Positions 16,435 to 23,164 of a stretch of 64,000 nt of DNA are shown piece after piece. Source of the DNA: Dehalococcoidia bacterium (GTDB lineage Bacteria > Chloroflexota > Dehalococcoidia > UBA2979); NCBI GenBank assembly GCA_023228825.1, contig JALOAL010000001.1:186001-250000 (forward strand). Direction: 5' to 3'. The position numbers and the translations under genes are program-made. Under the pieces are notes generated by a model, which worked only from the letters and a program-made list of their open reading frames with translations, did not search any database and was not told the origin of the DNA. Each line of letters begins with the position of its first letter. Position 1 is the stretch's first letter.

Positions 16435-17649
16435 ATGCGCGAGGTCGCGATTGTGTCGCCGCTGCGGACAGCGGTGGGGCGCTTTGGTGGATCACTGAAG
16501 GACATTCCGGCCGCGGACCTGGGCGCCACGGTGGCGAAGGCGATCCTCGAACGGACGGGGCTGGACCCGGCCCGGGTGGACGACGTGGTGCTGGGCCACG
16601 GCTACCCCGGCGGCGAGGAGCCGGCCATCGGACGCATCGTGGGGCTGAAGGCCGGACTACCGGTGGAGACCCCGGGATACCAGTTGGACCGGCGGTGCGC
16701 CTCCGGGCTGCAGGCCATCCTGAACGCGGCCATGCTCGTGCAGACGGACAACGCGGACGTGGTGCTGGCCGGCGGCGTGGAGTCCATGAGCCGCGTGGAG
16801 TTCTACACCTCCCCGGACATCCGCTGGGGCGTGCGTCAGGGCGGCATCGAACTGAAGGACCGCCTCGACCGCTCGCGCACCTGCGCCGCGCCCGAGGAGA
16901 TCGTGGGCTACATCTCCGGCATGATCGAGACGGCCGAGAACGTGGCGAAGAAGTACGACATCAGCCGCGAGGCGCAGGACGAGTACGCGGTGCGCAGCCA
17001 CCAGCGCGCCGTGGCCGCGCAGCAGGAGGGCCGCTTCGCCGGCGAGATCGTCCCGGTCACCATCCCCCAGCGTCGAGGCGACCCGATCGTGTTCGCGGAG
17101 GACGAGGGGCCGCGCGCTGACACGACGCCTGAGGCGCTCGCGCGCCTGCGCCCAATGATGGGCCCGGATGGCTCCGTGACGGCGGGCAACGCCAGTTCCC
17201 AGAACGACGCCGCTTCGCTCTGCCTCGTGGTGGCGGCGGACAAACTGGACGAGTTGGGCCTCGAACCGTCGCTCTACCTGCGAGGCTGGGCGTCCGCCGG
17301 GGTGCACCCGGCGTACATGGGCATCGGCCCGGTGCCGGCGTTCGAGAAATTGTCGGCGAAGACGGGCGTGGGCCTGGCGGACATCGACGTGGTCGAACTG
17401 AACGAGGCGTTCGCCAGCCAGGTGTTGGGCGTGCTGCAGGGCTGGGGCGTGGCGGACGACCGCGACTTCCTGGAGAAGTTGAACCCGAACGGGTCCGGCA
17501 TCTCGCTGGGCCACCCCATCGCGGCCACGGGCGCGCGCATCCTGGCCACCATGAGCCCCGAGTTGCAGCGTCGAAGTGCGCGTTACGGCCTGGAGACGAT
17601 GTGCGTGGGCGGCGGCCAGGGCCTGGCGGCGCTCTTCGAGCGGCCGTAG
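16435..17649 (+). CDS. thiolase (acetyl-CoA acetyltransferase family)
   Basis: A 404-residue thiolase. The nucleophilic Cys is residue 88 in RRCASGLQAI. Other motifs are the GGVESMS loop, NEAFAS with the conserved Asn, GHPIAATGAR with the catalytic His, and a second Cys in MCVGGGQGLA. It condenses or cleaves acyl-CoA with CoA; sequence alone does not decide between biosynthetic and beta-oxidation use. The start at 16435 was chosen because GGAGGAGG lies six bases before it; another ATG at 16429 directly abuts that site. The frame stays open upstream to 16234, through the tandem repeat. Confidence 0.95.
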   Translation: MREVAIVSPLRTAVGRFGGSLKDIPAADLGATVAKAILERTGLDPARVDDVVLGHGYPGGEEPAIGRIVGLKAGLPVETPGYQLDRRCASGLQAILNAAMLVQTDNADVVLAGGVESMSRVEFYTSPDIRWGVRQGGIELKDRLDRSRTCAAPEEIVGYISGMIETAENVAKKYDISREAQDEYAVRSHQRAVAAQQEGRFAGEIVPVTIPQRRGDPIVFAEDEGPRADTTPEALARLRPMMGPDGSVTAGNASSQNDAASLCLVVAADKLDELGLEPSLYLRGWASAGVHPAYMGIGPVPAFEKLSAKTGVGLADIDVVELNEAFASQVLGVLQGWGVADDRDFLEKLNPNGSGISLGHPIAATGARILATMSPELQRRSARYGLETMCVGGGQGLAALFERP

Positions 17650-17718
17650 GCCCCCTTCACCGCGCACCAGCCTCACGACGTGCCTCTGACGTGTTTCTGA
17701 CGTGGGCGCCAGGCGCGG

Positions 17719-18066
17719 TCAGACGACCAGCCCGGCGGCCACGTAGCCGGCCATGCCGGCGATGAGCGCCCCCAGGAGCCCCCAGCGCAGCCCTGCGCCG
17801 AGCGCCAGCGCCGTTCCGACGAGGAGCGGCGCCCACACCCGCAGGGCCGCCTCGAACGTGGCCGTCGCCTCGGCCTCTGCGGTGCCCGCGAGCACGCTGG
17901 CCACGAGGGCGGCGAGGATCGCCGGGCGGGCGTGCACGAGCCAGCGGTCGAGCGACGCCGCCACGCCTCGCGCTGCCGGGATCACGATGAACACGGCGCG
18001 CATCGCGTAGGTACCCAGGGCGATCACGGCGATGGCCGCGAACTGCTGCCACACGGGCATGTCCAT
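17719..18066 (-). CDS. azlD: AzlD-domain membrane protein (branched-chain amino acid exporter small subunit)
   Basis: A 115-residue protein with four hydrophobic segments and the AzlD pattern: an N-terminal helix IAVIALGTYAMRAVF, then HARPAILAALVASVL, and glycine-rich helices at the C terminus. AzlC and AzlD together form a branched-chain amino acid exporter in the plasma membrane. It follows azlC by two bases on the same strand. Confidence 0.9.
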   Translation of the reverse strand: MDMPVWQQFAAIAVIALGTYAMRAVFIVIPAARGVAASLDRWLVHARPAILAALVASVLAGTAEAEATATFEAALRVWAPLLVGTALALGAGLRWGLLGALIAGMAGYVAAGLVV

Positions 18067-18068
18067 GC

Positions 18069-18851
18069 TCAGCCCTCGCTCTCGCTGCTCGCGCCGGTGG
18101 CGTCAGTGGGGGGCGAGAAGCGCGCCGCCACGATGCCCGCGAGCATGCCGAAGCCGGCCCCGGCGATGATCGAGCCCGTGTCCATGAGCGGCCGCAGCGC
18201 GACCGCCGCCGCCGCCCCCACGATCGCCGCCGCCACGGCCGGGCGGCCACGGAGCGCGGGGGCGAGCAGGCCGGTGAGGGCGGCGGGGGCCGCGAACTCC
18301 ACGGGCCAGGACTCCGGGATCACGTGGCCGGCCAGCACGCCCGCGGTCACGGCCACGAGCCACACGACGCCGAGGAACCCTCCGGAGGCGACCAGGTAGC
18401 GCCGGAACCAGCGCCGGTCCCCGCGCTCCTCGGGGCGGCGGGCGAAGACCAGGGCGAAGGTCTCGTCCAGGATCAGGTGCGGCGCGGCCCAGCGGAACCA
18501 GCGCGGTTGGCCTCGGAAGAGCGGGCTGAGGGCGGCGCTGTAGATGAGCATGCGCGCGTTCACGACCAGCGTGGCCACGACCACCGCGATCCAGGCGGCG
18601 CCCTCGCCCAGCAGGGTGACCGCGGCCAGGTGCGCGGACCCGGCGAACACCAGCGGCGTAGCCACCCACCCCACGAGGTTCGACATCGCCGTCTCGGAGA
18701 TGGCCGCGCCCACGGCGATGCCGAACGGCAGCACGGAGATCGCCACCGGTACGGCGTCGCGCAGGGCCGCGCCGGCAGCCCCCACTATCGAGGAAGCGCG
18801 CGCGGTTGACTCGGCGCTGGCGGAGGACTCTGGCCTGCCCAACGACGCCAC
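18069..18851 (-). CDS. azlC: AzlC-family branched-chain amino acid exporter large subunit
   Basis: A 260-residue integral membrane protein with the AzlC signature: an N-terminal PFGIAVGAAISETAMS segment, FAGSAHLAAVTLLGEGAAW, VNARMLIYSAALSP, and DETFALVFARR. Five to seven hydrophobic helices are apparent. The start is GTG at 18851; the first 20 residues are Ser/Ala-rich and a later start is possible. It forms a two-gene unit with azlD and points away from the 18.9-19.3 kb islet. Confidence 0.92.
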   Translation of the reverse strand: MASLGRPESSASAESTARASSIVGAAGAALRDAVPVAISVLPFGIAVGAAISETAMSNLVGWVATPLVFAGSAHLAAVTLLGEGAAWIAVVVATLVVNARMLIYSAALSPLFRGQPRWFRWAAPHLILDETFALVFARRPEERGDRRWFRRYLVASGGFLGVVWLVAVTAGVLAGHVIPESWPVEFAAPAALTGLLAPALRGRPAVAAAIVGAAAAVALRPLMDTGSIIAGAGFGMLAGIVAARFSPPTDATGASSESEG

Positions 18852-18909
18852 CTGCTCTCACGTCCTCCGGGACGCTCGTCATCGTCCCCCAGCACGGCCT
18901 CGGTAGCCA

Positions 18910-19101
18910 CTGAAGGACACGAAGGGAACGACGCGACACCCCGGCAGCGGGTGCAACGCGGGCGACCCCAGGCGGCGGGAGATCATCAAGGTCAACGACC
19001 ACCTGATGACCGCGCTCGAATACCTCATGGAGATGGTGGACGGCCCCCGCTCGACAGGCGGCGCGGGCGACGACTACGCCGACGTGCCCGTCCTCCACTG
19101 A
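18910..19101 (+). other. unrecognised short ORF or gene remnant without a standard start
   Basis: A frame opened by TAG at 18904-18906 encodes 63 residues that look like real protein: HPGSGCNAGDPRRREIIKVN, then DHLMTALEYLMEMVDGP, and an acidic Gly-rich end. It has no ATG, GTG or TTG before the ordered part; CTG at 18910 is the only near-cognate start, and the first ATG leaves about 31 residues. It may use a CTG start or be the 3' end of a damaged gene. The family is not recognised. Confidence 0.35.
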
Positions 19102-19131
19102 CCACCCCCCGACTGCATCGGCCACCTACCT

Positions 19132-19220
19132 ACGCAATTTGCGTAGGTATAACCGTCAAGTAGTGGCGCCCGCAGGTCTGGAAGCACGTTACTTGACCGT
19201 TATACTTACGCAAATTACGT
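19132..19220. repeat. 31-bp imperfect inverted repeat, AT-rich, 27-bp spacer
   Basis: Arms 19132-19162 and 19190-19220 pair at 28 of 31 positions (differences at 135/217, 146/206 and 154/198). The left arm contains its own 19-bp palindrome, cctacgcaatttgcgtagg (19129-19147). The arms are about 40 % GC inside a 70 % GC region. The right arm ends about 50 bases before a small membrane-protein gene. It could be an operator pair, the ends of a tiny mobile element, or a recombination site. No target-site duplication was recognised. Confidence 0.8.
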
Positions 19221-19270
19221 GAATGGGGGGTGCTTTGCCACGTCCGTGATGAAGCACTAGGCTTGCACAC

Positions 19271-19585
19271 ATGAGCGAAGACACCACCCCCCACAACGTG
19301 AACCGCGAGCCTGCGAACCGTAACCATTCCCCGATCCCCCTGGAGGATCTGCAGGTCATCGCGCATTACCCGGCCGACTACATCTCCCGCGGCGGGCTCA
19401 TCGGGGGGATCGGCACCGCCGTACTGACTCTGCTCGGCTCTGGCCCGGATCTCGAGGCTCAGGTGTGGGGACTACTCGCAGGCGGCTTCCTCGGCGGGCT
19501 GGTCGGCTTCATCGCGATGATCTTCGTGGGCGAGTTCCGCTACGTGGAGTGGCGCAACAAGCAGCGCGACCGCAACGAAGCGTGA
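19271..19585 (+). CDS. small two-helix membrane protein
   Basis: A 104-residue protein I do not recognise. A polar N terminus (1-35) is followed by two Gly-rich hydrophobic segments (about 40-60 and 66-88) and a charged C terminus, WRNKQRDRNEA. The size and topology are holin-like, but that is only an analogy. Its TGA overlaps the next gene's GTG (GTGA), so the two are coupled. It follows the 31-bp inverted repeat. Confidence 0.6.
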   Translation: MSEDTTPHNVNREPANRNHSPIPLEDLQVIAHYPADYISRGGLIGGIGTAVLTLLGSGPDLEAQVWGLLAGGFLGGLVGFIAMIFVGEFRYVEWRNKQRDRNEA

Positions 19586-19902
19586 ACCGCTGGGCCCTCG
19601 CTCTCGTGGTCGTCGGCGTGTTCGCGCTCGGCGCTGCCGTCAACGCGCTCGGCCAGGACGATCCGCCAGCCGATCAGCCGGTCGTGGTGTGGAAGGGGCG
19701 GACGGGCTCCAACCAGGTCTGGACCGTTCGCTACCAGATCGCCGATGACCACTGGGCGTTGTTCACGGCGGGGCACGCTGGTTGCTACGCCGCAGCCCGG
19801 ATCGGCGAACCGCTGCCGGATGAGTGCAGGGGTGGGGTCGCGGAGTTGACGCCCCGAGAGCGGGTGATCGAGCGGCTCCGGGAACGCCAGAACAACCGCT
19901 AG
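19582..19902 (+). CDS. small exported or membrane-anchored hypothetical protein
   Basis: A 106-residue protein starting GTG at 19582, overlapping the previous stop by four bases. An N-terminal hydrophobic signal or anchor (about 4-24, ending AVNALG) precedes a soluble part with KGRTGSNQVWTVRYQIADDH and two Cys (CYAAARIGEPLPDEC) that could form a disulphide outside the membrane. The C terminus ends ERVIERLRERQNNR, resembling the tail of the tiny minus-strand gene at 20066-20167. The family is not recognised. Confidence 0.55.
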   Translation: MNRWALALVVVGVFALGAAVNALGQDDPPADQPVVVWKGRTGSNQVWTVRYQIADDHWALFTAGHAGCYAAARIGEPLPDECRGGVAELTPRERVIERLRERQNNR

Positions 19903-20069
19903 ACCGCGACCGCCGCCTTCCGCCGCCAGTAGGTCGTCCGCCGGCACTTCCCGTACCACGCATCCACGCCTTCGGCCTTCACGTCCACCTGCGCCACGAT
20001 GAACGGCTTGCCGTACTTGTCTCGGCACCCGTTCGCGCACCTGATGCCGGCCATCACCAGGTCGCTCAC
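19899..20069 (-). CDS. 56-residue putative zinc-finger protein
   Basis: Starts GTG at 20069 and ends in a CTAG shared with the convergent gene. Three Cys in the spacing C-x3-C...C (IRCANGC and YGKCRR), with a central beta-rich stretch KPFIVAQVDVKAEGVDAWYG and a basic C terminus RRTTYWRRK, suggest a small metal-binding nucleic-acid protein. This is reminiscent of phage zinc-ribbon proteins such as Mu Com; that comparison is inference. Too short for most gene finders. Confidence 0.45.
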   Translation of the reverse strand: MSDLVMAGIRCANGCRDKYGKPFIVAQVDVKAEGVDAWYGKCRRTTYWRRKAAVAV

Positions 20070-20167
20070 TGCGCCGCCTGCCTCGCCCGCAGCCGTTCGA
20101 GCACCCGCTGCCGTGCGCCGCTGGACGCAGGAGCCTCGGTGATGGCGGGGATAGTGACCTCGCGCAC
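20066..20167 (-). CDS. 33-residue possible small protein upstream of the zinc-finger gene
   Basis: A GTG at 20167 opens MREVTIPAITEAPASSGARQ and ends RVLERLRARQAAQ. Its TGA overlaps the next GTG (GTGA), the coupling pattern used throughout this window. The last 16 residues resemble the C terminus of the convergent plus-strand gene ending at 19902, also at the DNA level. Support is limited to the overlap and the tail similarity. Confidence 0.3.
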   Translation of the reverse strand: MREVTIPAITEAPASSGARQRVLERLRARQAAQ

Positions 20168-20301
20168 GCCCGGCCGAATCCCGCCAGCGGTGCAACGCGG
20201 GCGGGGGGTCGGCGGGATGTATCATCCGTGCGTGCAGGCCGCACTCGGGGGGCGGGCTCGACGTGTTCGAGGCCGACGGGTGCACGGGAGGACAGAGCAG
20301 G

Positions 20302-22629
20302 ATGACGACAGTCGAGCAGGACGCGCAGCAGTACCGGATCATTGGCACGAGCCCACGGAGGCCGGACGGCGTCGAGAAGGTGACCGGGCGCGCCGTGTAC
20401 GGTGCGGACGTGCGCCTCTCCGGCCTGCTGCACGGTCGCGTGAAGCGCAGCCCCCACGCTCACGCAATCATCAAGCGCATCGACGTGTCGAAGGCCCTCG
20501 CACTGCCGGGCGTGCTCGCGGTGGTACTGCACTCGGACTTCCCGGCGCCGTCCGAGCCGATCATGCAGACGATCCGCGGCCCCCAGCCGTCTGACTGGGA
20601 CACCGAGCGCATCATTGCCCGCCGCAAGGTGCTCTTCCGTGGCCACCCCGTGGCAGCCGTCGCCGCTACCGACCACCACATTGCCGAGGATGCCCTCGAA
20701 CTGATCGAGGTCGAGTACGAAGTGCTGCCGGCGGTGGTCACCATGGACGACGCCATTGCCGCCGGTGCGCCCATCCTGCACGACGACGGCAAGGCGGACA
20801 TGGTGGAGGGCCTCTTCACCCCCGTGGACGGCCGTCCCACGAACATCGCGCGCACGCTGGAACTCGGCCTGGGCGACGTGGAGGCGGGCTTCGCGGAGTC
20901 CGAGGTGGTGCTGGAGCGCGTCTACGAGACGGCGATGGCGCATCAGGGCTACATCGAGCCGCACAACGCCACCGCCATGTGGAACAGCGACGGCAAGGTC
21001 ACCATCTGGACCAGCACGCAGGGCGCCTTCGGCATCCGCGGCAACGTCTCGCGCATCCTCAACCTGCCGCTGGGCGACCTGAAGGTCGTCCCGGCCGAGA
21101 TCGGCGGCGGCTTCGGCGCGAAGAACGTGGTCTACCTGGAGCCGCTGGCCGCGCTCCTTTCGAAGAAGACCGGACGTCCGGTGCAGATCACGATGAACCG
21201 CACGGAGGTGCTGGAGGCCACCGGGCCCACGTCCGGCACCCGCTCCTGGGTGCGCATCGGCGCGAAGCGTGACGGTACGCTGGTGGCCGCCGACATCCGC
21301 CTGGAGTACGAGGCGGGCGCCTACCCCGGCTCGCCCATGCCGGGCGGCGCGCGTTGCGCCCTGGGCCCATACTTCGTGCCGAACCAGCGCATCGTGGGCT
21401 ACGACATCGTCCTGAACCGGCCGAAGGTGGCGGCGTACCGCGCACCGGGCGCGCCCGCCTCCGAGTTCGCGGTGGAGTCGCTTCTGGACGAACTGTCGGA
21501 GCGGCTACAGATGGACCCCACGGAGTTGCGCCTGAAGAACGCCGCCGTCCCCGGCACGCCTCGCAGCGACGGCGCTACGCACGGCAGCATCGGCGCGCGC
21601 GAGACCATGGAGGCGCTCGTCAACCACCCGCACTACCGCTCGGAGATCACCGGCCAGGACATCGGCCGAGGGGTGGCGGTGGGCTTCTGGCAGAACGGCG
21701 GCGGCGAGTCCTCCGCGTACGCGAATGTGCACTCGGACGGGCGGGTGACGCTCATCACCGGCTCCGTGGACATCGGCGGGCAGCGTGCGGCGTTGGCGAT
21801 GCAGTTCGCGGAGGCCATGGGCATCGCGTACGAGGACATCACCTCGCTCGTGGGGGACACGGACAGCATCGGCTTCACCGGCAACACCGGGGGCAGCCGC
21901 ACCACCTTCGCCACCGGCTGGGCCGTGTACCAGGCCGCCATGGACGTCCGCAAGCAACTCGAAGAGCGCATGGCCCGCATCTGGGAGTGCGATCCGTCCG
22001 AGGTGGCCTATGACCCCGAGGACGCCACCCTGAAGGGCCCCGAGGGGAAGTCGATGACCTTCCAGGAGGCGGCACGCCGCCTCCCCGGCAGCGGCGGCAA
22101 CATCCAGGGCCAGGCGAACGTGGTCTCCACCAACGTGGGCAAGGTGGGCGCCTGCTACGGCGCGCACATCGCAGATGTGCATGTGGACCGGGAGACCGGC
22201 AAGGTCACCGTGCTCCGCTACACCGCCATCCAGGACGTGGGCAAGGCGATCCACCGCGACTACGTGGAAGGCCAGATCCAGGGCGGCGCCGTGCAGGGCA
22301 TCGGCATGGCGCTGCACGAGGAGTACGTCTACGACGAGGACGGGCGCATGGTGAACGCCTCGTTCCTGGACTACCGCATGCCGGTGGCCAACGACCTGCC
22401 GATGATCGAGACCGTGCTCGTGGAGGTGCCGAACCCCGGCCACCCCTACGGCGTGCGCGGCGTGGGCGAGGTGCCCATCGTCCCGCCGCTGGGGGCGATC
22501 GCGAACGCCATCTATGACGCCGTGGGCGTCCGCGTCACGCGCCTGCCGGCCTCGCCCCGCGTGATCCTCGAGGGCCTCGACGCGCTCGAGGGCAGCGCGG
22601 GCACGACGACGACGGAGGCCGCGGGGTAG
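20302..22629 (+). CDS. xanthine dehydrogenase-family molybdopterin-binding subunit
   Basis: A 775-residue protein of the XdhA/CoxL large-subunit family. It has an N-terminal hammerhead domain (GVEKVTGRAVYGADVRL, HGRVKRSPHAHA), then Moco-binding segments (IGGGFGAKN, VAAYRAPGAPASEFAVES, GQRAALAMQFAEAMGI). The catalytic Glu is in the C-terminal GVRGVGEVPIVPPLGAI. It hydroxylates aldehydes, purines or similar substrates, or oxidises CO; the AYRAPGAP loop differs from the AYRCSFR loop of form I CO dehydrogenase, so CO is unlikely. No FAD or 2Fe-2S subunit is adjacent. A MoaD-like gene follows. The ATG at 20302 has GGAGGACAGAG upstream. Confidence 0.92.
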   Translation: MTTVEQDAQQYRIIGTSPRRPDGVEKVTGRAVYGADVRLSGLLHGRVKRSPHAHAIIKRIDVSKALALPGVLAVVLHSDFPAPSEPIMQTIRGPQPSDWDTERIIARRKVLFRGHPVAAVAATDHHIAEDALELIEVEYEVLPAVVTMDDAIAAGAPILHDDGKADMVEGLFTPVDGRPTNIARTLELGLGDVEAGFAESEVVLERVYETAMAHQGYIEPHNATAMWNSDGKVTIWTSTQGAFGIRGNVSRILNLPLGDLKVVPAEIGGGFGAKNVVYLEPLAALLSKKTGRPVQITMNRTEVLEATGPTSGTRSWVRIGAKRDGTLVAADIRLEYEAGAYPGSPMPGGARCALGPYFVPNQRIVGYDIVLNRPKVAAYRAPGAPASEFAVESLLDELSERLQMDPTELRLKNAAVPGTPRSDGATHGSIGARETMEALVNHPHYRSEITGQDIGRGVAVGFWQNGGGESSAYANVHSDGRVTLITGSVDIGGQRAALAMQFAEAMGIAYEDITSLVGDTDSIGFTGNTGGSRTTFATGWAVYQAAMDVRKQLEERMARIWECDPSEVAYDPEDATLKGPEGKSMTFQEAARRLPGSGGNIQGQANVVSTNVGKVGACYGAHIADVHVDRETGKVTVLRYTAIQDVGKAIHRDYVEGQIQGGAVQGIGMALHEEYVYDEDGRMVNASFLDYRMPVANDLPMIETVLVEVPNPGHPYGVRGVGEVPIVPPLGAIANAIYDAVGVRVTRLPASPRVILEGLDALEGSAGTTTTEAAG

Positions 22630-22655
22630 GGGGCCACCCCCACCCCGCCTGGCGT

Positions 22656-22925
22656 ATGGCCATCCTGCACGTCCCCGCCTCGCTGCGGGCGCTGACAGAT
22701 GGTCGTGAGCGCTTCGAGGTCCCCGGTGCGGCAACCCTCCGGCAGGTCGTGGAGGCGGTGGGCCGCGAGTGCCCGGAACTGGCGGCGCGCATCGCCACGG
22801 ACGGCGAACTGCGGCCAGACATGGCGGTCGCCATCGACGGCTCGATCATCGAGGAAGGCGGACTGCTGACGCCCGTGGAGGCGGACGCGGAGATCTACCT
22901 CGTCCCGCCGATCGGCGGAGGATGA
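22656..22925 (+). CDS. MoaD/ThiS-family ubiquitin-like sulfur carrier
   Basis: An 89-residue beta-grasp protein: ILHVPASLRALTDGRERFEV, the TLRQVVEAVGRECPELAARI helix, DGELRPDMAVAIDG, and the C-terminal PPIGGG with the terminal Gly-Gly needed for adenylylation and thiocarboxylate formation. Next to a molybdoenzyme it could supply molybdopterin sulfur, but sequence alone does not separate MoaD from ThiS or other carriers. The frame continues directly after its TGA into a hydrolase fragment. Confidence 0.85.
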   Translation: MAILHVPASLRALTDGRERFEVPGAATLRQVVEAVGRECPELAARIATDGELRPDMAVAIDGSIIEEGGLLTPVEADAEIYLVPPIGGG

Positions 22926-23057
22926 CCGTACCAGACGCTGGCGGAACGCCTCCCGCAGGGGCGTTTCGTGGTGCTGCCGGGCGTCGCCCACATCCCGCAG
23001 ATCGAGCAGCCGGAGGCCATCGCCGCCCTCGTACGCGAGGTGGCGAGCCAGTCCTGA
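22926..23057 (+). pseudogene. C-terminal fragment of an alpha/beta hydrolase
   Basis: In the same frame as the MoaD-like gene and right after its stop, 43 codons read TLAERLPQGRFVVLPGVAHI followed by PQIEQPEAIAALVREV. This is the usual last strand, the catalytic-His loop (GVAHIPQIEQPE) and the final helix of an alpha/beta hydrolase. The nucleophile and acid regions are absent, so it is a remnant. It marks a deletion or insertion boundary between the accessory block and pheT. Confidence 0.7.
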
Positions 23058-23164
23058 GCGCGCCGGTCCAGCGTTCCTGGCGGGGGGAGGGTGGCAGGCA
23101 AGCGCCGGGTGTTCGAGACTTCGTGTGAGCCCCTTTGCTCGCCTCATCCTGCTGGGAGCCGTAC

